Below are positions 33,001 to 42,002 of a DNA stretch of 64,000 nt, in pieces (the first letter of the stretch is position 1; each line of letters starts with the position of its first letter). The notes beneath the pieces were generated by a model. It searched no databases. It worked only from the letters and a program-made list of their open reading frames with translations, and was not told where the DNA came from. Origin of the DNA: Arbacia lixula (Eukaryota > Echinodermata > Echinoidea > Arbacioida > Arbaciidae); assembly GCA_963669155.1 (NCBI GenBank), contig OZ022596.1:6457765-6521764 (forward strand). Reading direction: 5' to 3'. A program made the position numbers and the translations under genes.

Positions 33001-36000
33001 CTCCTTCCCTTTTCCTCCCTTTCCCTTTCCCCTTCCCTATGCCAATTCCTTTGAGCTGTAGTGTAGTTATTTCCTGAAACACTGTACAAATGATTACCGG
33101 TACTGAAAAACAGGGAAGGCAGTTCTTACCATCTTGGATATATATTATTTGTGACACACCACCTGCAAATCAGCAATAGGTCTCTGCTAATCATCTTTTG
33201 TCTAACTGCTCAGCTTTTGAGTGTTATAATGAGTGAGTATAATAGTGTATGAGAACACTCTTTTCTGAATGACCAAGGTCCATGGTCTACACTGCCGTTC
33301 TCTGACAAAAGGAAGCAACTGACATATCACACAAATCTGGGTTATTGGTACTCTTAGATTGTACCCAGCATTCCCTACATACAGACAAAATTTGGACAAG
33401 CAATGTTCATCTTGCTGCGAGATATTCAATCTAACATGATGTGGTGTTGCACTGATGCCAATTCAAGTGACAGACACATTTTGCTCATTTACAAGAAAAG
33501 TATTTTTTTGTTAGTTACTTCCTTTTGTCAGATTAGGGCAGTACAGTGGTGTGCCCCTTGCCTCAATGTATCACTGCAGAGCAGTGCAATTTACCAATCA
33601 ATATGAATCCGCTCAGAGTCATTTTCCAGTTTTGATATTTTGAGGGAAGTCCTTATACAGTATTTTATTTAATTTCACAAGGTATTTATGACATTTAGGG
33701 GTGGGGGGGGGATACCTGCAAAAGTGCAACCCTACTGATTATTAACACTTCTAAAACCTGTTTCTTTAATTGTCAAACCAGTATGATTATGTTTTCCCCA
33801 CAGAATAATAGAAGAGGCTGAGAAGATGCTGGAGGAGGACCGACTAACCAATAGGAGGATAGGGCTGAATGGAGCGAACCATTTGCTTGGGCTGAGCGGG
33901 GGTGTTGAGCAGACAGTGATGACCCACTGTAACACTGGCTCTCTGGCCACAGCTGGCTATGGTACAGCGCTAGGTGAGGCAAGCTCTTAACCGTCCCCCT
34001 CTTTCTTCTCTTCCATTTTTGTCTTTCTTTGTCGCTTTTACTGATTTTTTGGTTCGGAAAGCTCTTCACAAGTGCCATTTTAGTATTAAGTTTTGGATGA
34101 AATTAATAGCTCTCTTTTACCCTTCTCTTTTTTGTACAGATATTTTTGGATGAAATGTAGTGTCTTATTTTTATTCTTCTTTTCATCCTCCTTTGCCCTC
34201 TTCATCATCTTCTCTCTTTCCTCCTAGTTTTGCTCGTATTTCTTTCCTTTTTTGTGCGATATGAAATTAACTTTTAACTGTGTTTCCATGGCATTTCAGG
34301 TGTGATTCGAGCTTTGCATGAGAGAGGGAGTCTGAGCCATGTTTACTGCACGGAGACGCGACCCTACAACCAGGGAGCTCGACTCACAGCCTACGAGCTG
34401 GTTTATGAAGACATCCCTTCCTCCCTAATCACAGACAGCATGGCTGCCTTCTGCATGCTGAAGAAGGGAGTTACAGGTAGGATCTTGACCTGGATTAGGA
34501 TTACGATTGAGATTAGGATTAACCTTAAGCTTAGGAGATCTGGCTCTCACCCCATGAGCTGGTTTTATGAAGACACCCCTTCCTCCCTCATGCAAACAGC
34601 ATGGCTGCCTTCTACATGCTCAAGAAGGGAGTTACAAGTAGGATCTTGACCCGGATTAGGATTACGATTGAGATTAGGATTACGATTGAGATTAGGATTA
34701 CGATTGAGATTAGGATTAACCTTAAGCTTAGGAGATCTGGCTCTCAGCCCATGAGCTGGTTTTATGAAGACATCTCTTCCTCCCTCATTGCAAACAGCAT
34801 GGCTGCCTTCTGCATGCTCAAGAAGGAGTTACAGGTAGGATCTTGACCTGAATTAGGATTACAATTGAGATTAGGATTAACCTTAAGCTTAGGGGATCTG
34901 GCTCTCAGCCCATGAGCTGGTTTATGAAGACATCCCTTCCTCCCTAATCACAGACAGCATGGCTGCCTTCTGCATGCTGAAGAAGGGAGTTACAGGTAGG
35001 ATCTTGACCTGGATTAGGATTACAATTGAGATTAGGATTAACCCTAAGCTTAGGAGATCTGGCTCTCAGCCCATGAGCTGGTTTTATGAAGACATCCCTT
35101 CCTCCCTCATTTCAAACAGCATGGCCACCTTCAGTGTGCTTGAGACAGGAGTCACAGGTTGGATTAAGATTTGGATTAGTAATGAGATGACAGTGAGGTC
35201 AGGATGAGAGCTGATGGTCAAGACAAGGATTAGGATTAATGAGTCCAAATTTGGTTTGTCTTGGCATTGTCAGCACGGAAAGTGATTACAAATATATTGC
35301 CAATAAAGCAACAGTGGTATTAGCCATGTCATTTGGATAGTACACCTTCCAAATTACACACAAGTATTATAGGCTGGGAGCTTTCTAATAGTTTGTTGTA
35401 ACTTTGAGTTACTTGGAATGTCTGGCTAAATTTTACATTTCTTTTTAGGTAACCGCCGGCAGTTAATGTTGGGGCAGGAAGAGTTGTTTTGCTAGCTTTT
35501 GATAGGAACCGGTTTCCATGTCTATTTTTGCATCGAACATGGCTCAATTAGAAATGTTTCTATATGTAGGGACGTTGAAATTAGGTTTCTATCATTTAAA
35601 AAGGAGTTAAATGAATGTTTATTTCTTCTTTTCTTCGAAACAGCTGTTGTTGTCGGAGCAGACAGAGTGGTTGCCAATGGCGACACAGCAAACAAGATCG
35701 GGACCTACCAGCTGGCACTCGCTGCTAAGCATCACAAGATTCCTTTTTTTGTCGCTGCTCCGGTCACGTCATGTGACCTGAGCATGGAGTCAGGTGAGGA
35801 GATTGTGATTGAAGAGCGCCCCCATCGGGAGATGATGTCATTCCAGGGAACACAGATAGCTGCACCAGGTAAGGATGGCTAGAAGGATGCAGTGTCCTCA
35901 AAAGTTGTTTGCACACGTTCTAGGTAGGGGGAGTAGCTGTAATAATTACAGGTCCCAATCATTGCAAACCATTCAGTTCCAGAGGCATTATTTTTTATAT

Positions 36001-36473
36001 ATATAACTATTTAGTAAGACGAATCAACAAAAATGCAAGATTAAAACAAATAACGGATCATTCAAAAAAATAAAAAGGCAGTGTAAAAATAATAAAAAGT
36101 AGAAAGATAAACATGTAAAACTTTGAGGGAAGAGACTCTGAGACGGAATAAAGACCAACTTTCGAGCCGGCGAAGAAGAAGAAAAAAAGAAACACAATAA
36201 GTAAGAGAGGAGAAGCAGCCGAGGGAACCCCGCCCTCTCTCTCTCTCTCCCTCTCTTCCTTCTCTTGCACGTGTTATTTATTTCATATAGTATGTGTGTC
36301 AGTGTGTGTTTGTTTATTCATTTTTTGTTTGTCTGTCTTCAGGCATTGGGTGCTGGAACCCGGCCTTCGATGTGACACCGGCTAGCCTCATCTCAGGAAT
36401 CATCACAGAGCATGGAGTCTTCCCCCCTCATGAGCTCAGCGACCGGCTCAGGGCACTTCAGGCTGACTCATGA
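20941..36473 (+). CDS. MRI1: Methylthioribose-1-phosphate isomerase (complete, 7 exons)
   Basis: Seven exons (20941-21005, 31201-31312, 32518-32756, 33804-33973, 34300-34476, 35644-35868, 36343-36473) join to 1119 nt, or 372 aa; animal MRI1 is about 370. The enzyme converts 5-methylthioribose-1-phosphate to the ribulose form in cytosolic methionine salvage. Seen: [11 protein letters not shown] (from 60), [18 protein letters not shown] with Cys181, [29 protein letters not shown] with Asp261, IEERP, and WNPAFDVTP near the end. The family's catalytic Cys and Asp (160 and 240 in bacterial MtnA) are also 80 residues apart. All splice phases agree. Start: the ATG at 20941 opens [23 protein letters not shown] second in-frame ATG at residue 15 matches the usual family start, so initiation could be there. 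Intron 1 holds a Ty3/gypsy element. AATAAA at 36667 is a likely poly(A) signal. Confidence 0.95.
22119..22288 (+). repeat. 5' LTR of the gypsy element
   Basis: 170 bp, begins TGTTAAG and ends AACATAACA; identical to the 3' LTR. The next bases, TTTTGGCGACGAGGATGG, are the likely primer-binding site. The matching tRNA was not identified. Confidence 0.95.
22289..24343 (+). other. Long 5' leader of the gypsy element with degenerate tandem repeats
   Basis: 2.05 kb between the primer site and gag. 23690-24070 contains about six copies of a 55-65 bp unit around 'ggtccaagcctaagccagtaggaccaggtctaagca'; earlier parts repeat 'gacgctttgct' and 'cacgcc' phrases. No convincing reading frame; it may hold packaging or RNA-structure signals (inference). 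Confidence 0.7.
24344..28603 (+). CDS. Gypsy gag-pol polyprotein (1419 aa, intact)
   Basis: One frame encodes, in order: gag; two CCHC-type zinc knuckles (first Cys at residues 233 and 252); an aspartic protease with DTGS (Asp329); reverse transcriptase with YLDD (623-626) and the [13 protein letters not shown] motif; RNase H with CDASPYGLG (Asp787); and integrase with an HHCC zinc finger (His1018 to Cys1051 onward) and the catalytic triad Asp1082, Asp1135, Glu1171 in D,D35E spacing. All catalytic residues looked for are present and there is no stop or frameshift, so the element may still be able to move. Fusion of gag and pol without a frameshift is seen in several mag-like elements. The last 110 residues are low-complexity Ser/Thr/Glu. 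Confidence 0.96.
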   Translation: MASHHIGNVPKLGDGYNFDEWLELLEAWFDANSIQDEGKKRAIFLTNLGSKSYHTLRALLQPNKPTDQTYTVCKDTLKSHFAPKPTEIVQRYRFYMCIQKQDQSIPQFVANLRQLSEGCNFKELDNMIRDRLVVGCRDVTIQRKLLSDPSLTFKHALETATAMEVANQDVEKLKVLSKGTESPTVQKLQGRSQHKPNVSSSSHQKMHHKQKQDTKGKPSFKKQDKQGVPASRCWRCGSGDHAPSACRFKNEKCLLCSAMGHTRSQCEKIKQYRSRKKAAHHLDGDENEDLPDSELRHIRDGTVNKMARYSEPFQASLKLNGIQVDLEIDTGSPWTMMSQQEFKKLGHHADMKQTNVSLRTYTGSTVPVVGEAMVEVQFVDDQPPKKLPLLVVEKGVALLGRDWMQAAPDGFLQNRLNLSLDVSNATEAVHKVQATLQDVLTQHKQVFDCTRVGKLEGYKAKVHPQEDGDKAPFFKAAPVPYAMRQKIDEAIDELLDQGVLEPVKYADYACPIVVVKKPNGKVRICGNYKLTANKALQVEHYPIPSLQDMLQDLGGGKRFSKLDLSHAYHQIELDEMARRYTTINTHRGLFQYTRLPFGIATAPALFQRVMESLLADIPMCRPYLDDIIVSGKTDDEHIANLQAVLHRLESNGLRLKREKCEFMMDSVEFLGHKLDHQGISPLADKIEAIKKTPRPQNQSQLQAYLGLLGYYRKFIPNLTKEIAPLTTLLKAEYASEPKKRGGRNKPDPKLRWGRDQERAFQRSKELVQSDTVLTHYDPSKPLLLQCDASPYGLGVVISHVGPDGLEQPISFASRTLSKSEANYAQYEKEGLSIIFGLKKFHKYLYGRRFTIVTDHKPLLGIFGDSKPASPMASARLARWHMILSAYEYDIIHKEGKQHQNADALSRLPLTDDQTVWSHQSLSDLDEQLPVQINMLDIDTRPVEADEVKRCTKRDPVLSRVMANIMNGWPNPKNVPPELKVYAQKKEELSIEDDIVLWGHRVVIPDNQEMRQRIIDELHGTHPGIVKMKALARSYVWWPGIDKNLEEKVKTCPTCQEHQRSPPPAPIHPWEFPERPWSRIHIDYAYIDNQNVLIVVDAYTKWIEAVRVANATAAATVTAMRRLFATYGIPETVVSDNGTQFVSEEFTSFLFSNNVEHVQTAPKHPASNGLAERAVQTVKCGVKKTSGTSLEMRIQVFLMTYRITPQGTTMKTPSELMFKRRIRSRMDHVRPNLHKSVQKQQSAMKRSADKHSKMRQFRLNDTVLVKNFAAGPTWLRGKVTETLNEVMYIIELQDGREVRRHVDHIRHYTPSGEDDRSRQEMLHQDTNPQPEILTRQARYPSQIENPIAVPTTSEPLSSNTEQSSTDTAIISEPAQSESLNDSRGAVAPDIVNPENVMSGRRVSTRKSTTPSKFKDFIVYH
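28604..29694 (+). other. 3' non-coding part of the gypsy element
   Basis: 1.1 kb of AT-rich DNA between the pol stop and the 3' LTR, including a 16-A run near 28867 and repeated 'gttacaattacagcc'-like phrases. No env-like frame. It ends in the purine tract used for plus-strand priming. Confidence 0.75.
29695..29864 (+). repeat. 3' LTR of the gypsy element
   Basis: 170 bp, base-for-base identical to 22119-22288 by eye. Confidence 0.95.
30585..31015. mobile_element. Foldback MITE of the 'agtccaccctga' family
   Basis: The left end 'aagggaaagtccaccctgaggtaatgttgatttgaatgaaagcaaaaacatgaaag' faces the right end 'ttttattaaaaacaacttaacatcaaatagactttcccttt'. It lies in MRI1 intron 1, 190 bp before exon 2. 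Confidence 0.8.
31201..31312 (+). CDS. MRI1: MRI1 exon 2
   Basis: Acceptor TATATAAG|G, donor ATGAAG|GTGGGT. It encodes [16 protein letters not shown] and [10 protein letters not shown], the substrate-side N-terminal domain. Confidence 0.93.
31331..31568. mobile_element. Hairpin MITE 'CTACAGCTCAAA', copy 1
   Basis: Near-perfect inverted repeat: 'acactacagctcaaaagaaatggcat…' pairs with '…atgccaattcctttgatctgtagtgt', and the inner 'gttcagcacgaaacacgatgc' pairs with 'gcatcatgtttcatgctgaac'. It lies in MRI1 intron 2. Confidence 0.9.
32140..32410 (-). mobile_element. Antisense LINE 3' fragment
   Basis: The minus strand reads [15 protein letters not shown], then after a 1-nt slip [23 protein letters not shown], the same conserved tail as the LINE at 16675, followed by the 'gcgctatataaaaattg' 3' block and an imperfect AT-rich tail. 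It lies in MRI1 intron 2. Confidence 0.8.
32518..32756 (+). CDS. MRI1: MRI1 exon 3
   Basis: Acceptor CATGTAG|GTG, donor AAAG|GTAGTT. It opens with [19 protein letters not shown], a signature of the IF-2B/MtnA fold, and includes [16 protein letters not shown]. Confidence 0.95.
32826..33065. mobile_element. Hairpin MITE 'CTACAGCTCAAA', copy 2
   Basis: Same element as at 31331, about 90% identical by eye, in MRI1 intron 3. Confidence 0.9.
33804..33973 (+). CDS. MRI1: MRI1 exon 4 (catalytic Cys)
   Basis: Acceptor CCCCACAG|A, donor GCTAG|GTGAGG. It encodes [17 protein letters not shown] with the proposed catalytic cysteine (residue 181). Confidence 0.95.
34300..34476 (+). CDS. MRI1: MRI1 exon 5
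   Basis: Acceptor CATTTCAG|GT, donor TTACAG|GTAGGA. It encodes [29 protein letters not shown] and [14 protein letters not shown]. The 3' part of this exon and its donor are duplicated in tandem in the following intron. Confidence 0.95.
34395..35170 (+). repeat. Tandem amplification of the MRI1 exon 5 / intron 5 junction
   Basis: Copies begin with 'gagctggtt(t)tatgaagaca' at 34395 (the true exon), 34556, 34753, 34914 and 35075, so periods are 161, 197, 161 and 161 bp. Each contains the last ~80 nt of exon 5, the donor region, and an intronic 'attaggattacgattgag' tract. The 34914 copy is essentially identical to the real exon end, including CAG|GTAGGATC. Confidence 0.95.
35644..35868 (+). CDS. 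MRI1: MRI1 exon 6 (catalytic Asp)
   Basis: Acceptor CGAAACAG|CT, donor CACCAG|GTAAGG. It encodes [20 protein letters not shown] with the proposed catalytic Asp261, then [13 protein letters not shown] and IEERPHREM. Confidence 0.95.
36343..36473 (+). CDS. MRI1: MRI1 exon 7 and stop
   Basis: Acceptor GTCTTCAG|GC. It encodes [20 protein letters not shown], then [15 protein letters not shown], and ends at TGA. Confidence 0.95.
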
Positions 36474-36519
36474 ACGAATTCATCATAGAGCATGTATTCA
36501 CAACTTCCCCCCTAACTGC

Positions 36520-36690
36520 GTAGTAACGCGTTATTGCATTCACCTGTATCTTGTCATTCAGATTCAATGGATGGAATGCACTCTGAATCTATTAGTTATT
36601 GCTACTCAGATAAACCTCAGACAAGCTTTGGGGTTCCCATTGGTAACATATTGTTTGAATTGCGTGAATAAACCATTTTATTAACACCGT
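36520..36690. repeat. Repeat in the MRI1 3' UTR, inverted copy at 30070-30245
   Basis: The text 'ggaatgcactctgaatctattagttattgctactcagataaac…ggggttcccattggtaacatattgtttg' matches the reverse complement of 30070-30245. It supplies the probable poly(A) signal AATAAA (36667-36672) of MRI1. Confidence 0.75.
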
Positions 36691-37044
36691 TGGCATTTAT
36701 GGCATTTTGACTTCTCATACGTCACTGGAGGCATGCGTTTTTTTCGAATTTTCGTCAATATGACGAAGCATTCGTCAAAATGCTTTTATTGCGGCAAACA
36801 AATGTGAAATTCGTTTTTAGTGGATAATTTTTCATAGATAAGTGGGAACTTATTTTTCTAATTTAGTAACCCTTTAAATGAGAAGGTCAACTATCTATAG
36901 AGTGTGTCACTGTTACAGGCAGATTCATGAAAAGATCTTGATGTTCAAAGTACAATTTCCTAGCAATTATCTTGAGCTACGGCATAACCTGGCCATGAAT
37001 GGAACTCTCTTTCTGAAAGCGGCAGTGACGTTAAGACATTCATT

Positions 37045-37950
37045 TTTGTCTCGCCCACCGGAGGTGAAGGCGAGACTAAGGGATCCAAATGGCGTCCGTC
37101 CGTCGTCCGTCCGTCGTCCGTCACAAATGTTAAAGTTTACCTGCAAGACTCTCTTATGATCCATAACTTCACATAGGTTGCTTGGATTACAACCTAACTT
37201 GGGTCATAGATGCACTGGGGGTACCTTCATGTTATGGTACCGTTGGAGGTCACAGGATAAGGTCAAAGGTCATTTGAGGTCATACGTTAAAGTTTACCTG
37301 CAAGACTCTCTTTTGACAAATAACTTCACATGGGTTGCTTGGATTACAACCTAACTTGGGTCATAGATGCACTAGGGGTACCTTCATGTTATGGTACCGT
37401 TGGAGGTCACAGGATAAGGTCAAAGGTCAATTGAGGTCATACGTTAAAGTTTACCTGCAAGACTCTCTTTTGACAAATAACTTCACATGGGTTGCTTGGA
37501 TTACAACCTAACTTGGGTCATAGATGCACTGGGGGTACCTTCATGTTATGGTACCGTTGGAGGTCACAGGATAAGGTCAAAGGTCATTTGAGGTCATATG
37601 TTAAAGTTTACCTGCAAGACTCTCTTTTGACAAATAACTTCACATGGGTTGCTTGGATTACAACCTAACTTGGGTCATAGATGCGCTGGGGGTACCTTCA
37701 TGTTATGGTGCCGTTGGAGGTCACAGGATAAGGTCAAAGGTCATTTGAGGTCATACGTTAAAGTTTACCTGCAAGACTCTCTTATCACACATAACTCATC
37801 ACATGTTGCTACAATGGCAATCAAACTTGGATGATGGATGCACTGGGGGCACCTGCATGTTATTGTGCTGTAAGAGGTCACATGATAAGGTCAAAGGTCA
37901 TTTGAGGTCATACATTAAAGTTTACTTGCAAGACTCTTGGTGAAGGCTTC
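37045..37950. mobile_element. Element with hairpin start, GTCCGTCC repeats and an exact 157-bp tandem array
   Basis: A hairpin 'gtctcgcc…ggcgagac' (37057-37076) is followed by 'gtccgtccgtcgtccgtcc', then five units of exactly 157 bp starting at 37129, 37286, 37443, 37600 and 37757, and a partial sixth at 37914. Each full unit includes AGGTCAAAGGTCA. Units are more than 90% identical except the last. Confidence 0.9.
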
Positions 37951-39318
37951 CTAACTTGTGCACAGAATTTTAGAAACTTTATTCCATGTTCAGTTTTCAA
38001 CTGCAGCACTAATTTTAACCTTTTTACATTTCTATGCCCCCCAGAGACAATTCTTTTGCATAGCAACGGAGATCGCGATATTTCTGGTTATTTTCGCAAG
38101 TGGGCGCGACACAATATTGCTAATGCCTTGTATTACGAGAGAGGTTTACGGAACACCATGTGTAAAGTCCTGGGAGGACTGAGATGAGAAAACGTGGATA
38201 GAATTGAGGGTGAAATGGACAAGCATGAAAGTGGGGATTTGAAAGTAGAGTATTCTTTCGAAATCAGTGTAGTCCTGAAAAGGACTGTAAACCAGAAAGC
38301 GTGAAGAGCTGATGAGTAGAGAGGTAGACTCGACGTTTTGGGCAGATTGACTGTCCGTCTTCAGATTGTGGTAATCATTGATTTTATTGTTATTTATTTT
38401 TATCGTAAAGTACAGGTGTACACTGTATTACTTTTGCTATTTCGCTTTGAATAAGTGCTACTTAGTTAAGCTAGTATAATGCACAGTTTTGTATTTCATA
38501 TTAAAGCTTTGAGCTAATATGTCTTGAGTTGATTGTACTGGGCAGATTATCATACTCATACATGTATAACAAAGACTTGCATACATTCCTCTCTTGATCT
38601 TCATAACAGCTACTGATCTTACAATTTATATGTACTGTACATGTTTTTGAAACTAAATTGAGTTCCCTGAATCGTGTGCATACTGTTAACCCTAGTACTC
38701 CCAGGGTATTAGGACAAGGGTCAAGAATTATGTAATTTACAAAGTTGTATAGCTAAACTTACCAAAACAACTTTTATTAATTTTTGATTAATTTATGCCA
38801 ATTCATGCGAGAAATCATAGATTTGGGTATTTCTCACTAAATAAAGCATCAGGGCAAATGGGGACAAATGTCTTTCATAACTCCCTCATCAATTCCTGAA
38901 AGAAAAAGATTGGCTGTGGTAATCATTTCTTATGTATTTTATTGTTTTTTAATTTTCTTATGTTTTTCATGAAGCATTTTTTGTGTGGGTGTGTGTGAAT
39001 GTAGGTGTGTGTGTGTTAATTAATTACACTATTTGAAACAATGATAGAAAAGTATTTACATAAAATGGAAAGTCCATAGGGTTATACACAGTCTTATAGA
39101 GAAATAGCGAAATTTCAGTGACATGTGTTCGGTAAACGTAATCTGACACCCGCACGGTAGGTCTGATCGCCAAAAATTTGGTATCAAAATGTGCAGGAAG
39201 GATCAGAGAAAAATGTCATGAAATTTCGTTCCAAAATATTGAGGCATTCGGAAGTACCATTAAAAATTCTACAGGGCGGTGCCATAATGCCCCCGCCCCC
39301 CTCCGGGTGTATTAGGGT

Positions 39319-41155
39319 TAAAGGGACAGTCCACCCTGAAATTAAGTTATTTTTTTATGCCTCCGCCACGAAGTGGCCGGAGGCATTATGTTTTCGGGTT
39401 GTCCGTCCGTCCGTCCGTCCGTCCGTCCGTAAGTCCGTCCGTCCGTCCGTCCCGTCCGTCCCGAATCCGTTTAGGCAATATCTTGAGAACCGTTAACCAG
39501 ATTTGCTTCAAACTTGGTACATATATGTATTGCATGACACTAATGAAGCGTGTAAAATTGGGGTCAAATCTGATTGAGGTCAAAGGTCAAAGGTCAATGA
39601 ACTTTGTAAAAATTGCCCAAAAATGACCTTTTCCACAATAAATCCAAATCCAAGCATGCAATTGTCATTAAACATGGTACAAAGATGGATCACTACTTGG
39701 AGATAGACTGGTGACATTTTTGGTAAAATTCCTGAAAGGTCAGAGGTCAAAGGTCAATGAAATTTGTGAAAATTTGCCAAAAATTGACCTTTTTCACAAT
39801 AAATCCAAATCCAAGGATGCAATTCTCATTAAACATGGTACAAAGATAGATCACTACTTGGGGATAGACTGGTGACATTTTTGGTAAAATTCCTGAAAGT
39901 TCAGAGGTCAAAGGTCAATGAACTTTGCCAGAATTGGCTAGGAATTGCCCCAAACTTTAAATTTTTCACAATAAATCCAAATCCAATGGTGCAATTCCAA
40001 CCAAACATAGTGAAACGATGGATCACTACTTGGGGGTAGACTGGTGATATTGTTGGTGAAATTGCTGGAAGGTCAGAGGTCAAAGGTCAATGAACTTTGC
40101 AAAAATTGATATTTTTCACAATAAACCCAAGTCCAAATCCAATGGCGCAATTCTAACCAAACATGGTACGAGATGTATCACTTCATGGAGGTAGACTGGT
40201 AAAAGTTTGGGTAAAACTCCTGAGAGTTCAAAGGTCAAAGGTCAATGAACTTTGCCAAAAAATAGCTAAAAATTGCCCCTAAAGTGATAATTTTCAAAAT
40301 ATATCCAGATCCAATGGAGCAATACTAACCAAACATGGTGCAAAGATGGATCACTACTAGACTGATGACATTTTTGGTGACATTTCTCAAAGGTCAGGGA
40401 TCAAAGGTCACTGAACTTTGCCAAAAATTGGCTAAAAATTGCCCCCAAATAGATATTTTTCACATTGAATCCAATACTAATGATTCAATTCAAACCAAAC
40501 ATAGTACAGAGATGTATCACTTCATTGAGGTAGACTGGTGAAGTTTGGGTAAAATTCCTGAAAGATCAAAGGTCAAAGAACTTCACCTAAAATTGGCTAA
40601 TTTTAAACAAACTTTATACAAGAATGGATTTAGACATACTGGTTAGATTGGAAGGCAAAGAAGTAAGAGGTCAAAAGTCAATGAACATTGCCAAACTTGG
40701 CTAAACTTGAAAAAGCAGAATGTGATATTTTCATTTCACATAGGAGCAATGGTGCATTGCCCACCAAACATATACATTTTCTGAGAATAGCAAAGAGGCG
40801 GAGGCATATTTATCGACTGCGTGGCAGTCGAATTGCTCTAGTTTAACCAGAAACAAAAGAAACATATAAATGAAGGTTTGATACCAATCCATCAAATGAT
40901 AAGAAAGTTATGGTTGTTTAAAATCATGTGCGACATGCTCCCCCTTATGTTGTGTATTATTTTGGTTTTAATGTTAATTTTCTCAAAAAGGATATACTGT
41001 ACACCATTTTACCTGTGCAATTGATGCATCATTAGAAACACTTTTCTGCACACAGACCTCTATGGAAAAAAACAAAAAACCTATGTCTAAATCAGAATAA
41101 GAGCAATTTAAGGAATCATGCAACACACAAGATATGGGAGAGCACATCGTATGTG
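39319..41155. mobile_element. 'agtccaccctgaaa' MITE interrupted by another element
   Basis: The left tip 'aaagggacagtccaccctgaaattaagtt' (39319-39349) and the body resuming at about 40843 ('agaaacatataaatgaaggtttgataccaatccatcaaatgataagaaagttatg') are halves of one family member, separated by the element at 39352-40845. Confidence 0.75.
39352..40845. mobile_element. Element with 'GCCTCCGCC' ends and a ~160-bp tandem array
   Basis: It starts 'tatgcctccgccacgaagtggccggaggcat', continues with (GTCCGTCC)n at 39402-39460, then about seven diverged 155-172 bp units, each carrying 'ggtcaaaggtcaatgaactttg' or a close variant. It ends 'ggcggaggcatatttatcgactgcgtggcagtcg'. No transposase frame, so non-autonomous. 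Confidence 0.8.
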
Positions 41156-41863
41156 ACGTGTGATGTGATGTGATGTATGAGTTGCTTACTTTCTTTGTTG
41201 TGTTTATACACGTATTCTGTAAAAGATTGCATGAACCAGGTACACCATAAATGCCTACAGGTACAGTGTGTGGAATGTGAAATTAAATGGTAAACTGTAA
41301 GGTAGAATTTGAAATCAGTATACGCATACAGTATTACCTTGAAGTATGTTGCCTTTGGGGTTAAGCTTTTTAATTTCTAACGTGAAGTGAGGTTGAAGGT
41401 TTTCATATAACGCTATTTTTTTTCTTACCTTAACATTCTTTTCGAAAGTTGATGAGATGAAAATTGGATCTTACTGAGTCGCTTGGCTTGTCATGTTCAA
41501 AACGACTCCGTCAGTGCAAGGGCGTGCAGTTATTACGCAGACAGATCGACGTTCTTGTTTCACTGTATTCCCCATTCCTACTCTCGACACACACTCCTCT
41601 TTTTACCCTGTCTTCCTGCCCCATTTTTATTGTAGAATTAGAAAACAAGTGTGGAAAGCTAGAGAGAGAGAGATGTAATACGGGGGTGGTGGTGGTGGTG
41701 GTGGGGGGGGGGGGGGGGGGGCTATAGCGTATGGACACAACTGAATCTGTTGACAATAATTATGGTAACACAAACCCCTTTCATATACACCACCTATCCG
41801 CGAAAAGGCGCTCGATAATTTCTCATACAAAATCATTAATGCATGTTTATTACCACAAAATAG

Positions 41864-42002
41864 CTTGGCACAATGGCCGCAGAGTGCGGGAATGCACTTC
41901 CTGCCAGAGACGATTCAATTACCTTTCCCGTCATCTGATAGTGTACCATTCCTCTTCATCAACGGAGCAGAAGGCGGATCTGAGGAACGATATTCTCCGG
42001 CA
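41864..42002 (+). CDS. Recombinase-like gene exon A: zinc finger 1
   Basis: Encodes VRECTSCQRRFNYLSRHLIVYH (C-x2-C-x9-H-x4-H), then SSTEQKADLRNDIL. The donor CGGCA|GTATGT is in phase 2, as exon B requires. The 5' border (AAATAG|CT) is a guess. Confidence 0.6.

Larger units (their letters stand above)
36691..41863. other. Intergenic region between MRI1 and the recombinase-like gene
   Basis: No gene seen. It contains two hairpin/GTCCGTCC/tandem-repeat elements (37045-37950, 39352-40845), a foldback MITE interrupted by the second, AT-rich unique DNA (37960-39300) and a poly-G run (41703-41722). Confidence 0.6.

Noticed and set aside
34556..35150. Extra MRI1 coding exons
   Set aside because: The copies repeat only the exon 5 end and lack acceptors of their own; the joined gene is complete without them.
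37129..37950. CRISPR-like regular repeats
   Set aside because: Units are 157 bp and directly adjacent, with no unique spacers; the context is eukaryotic.
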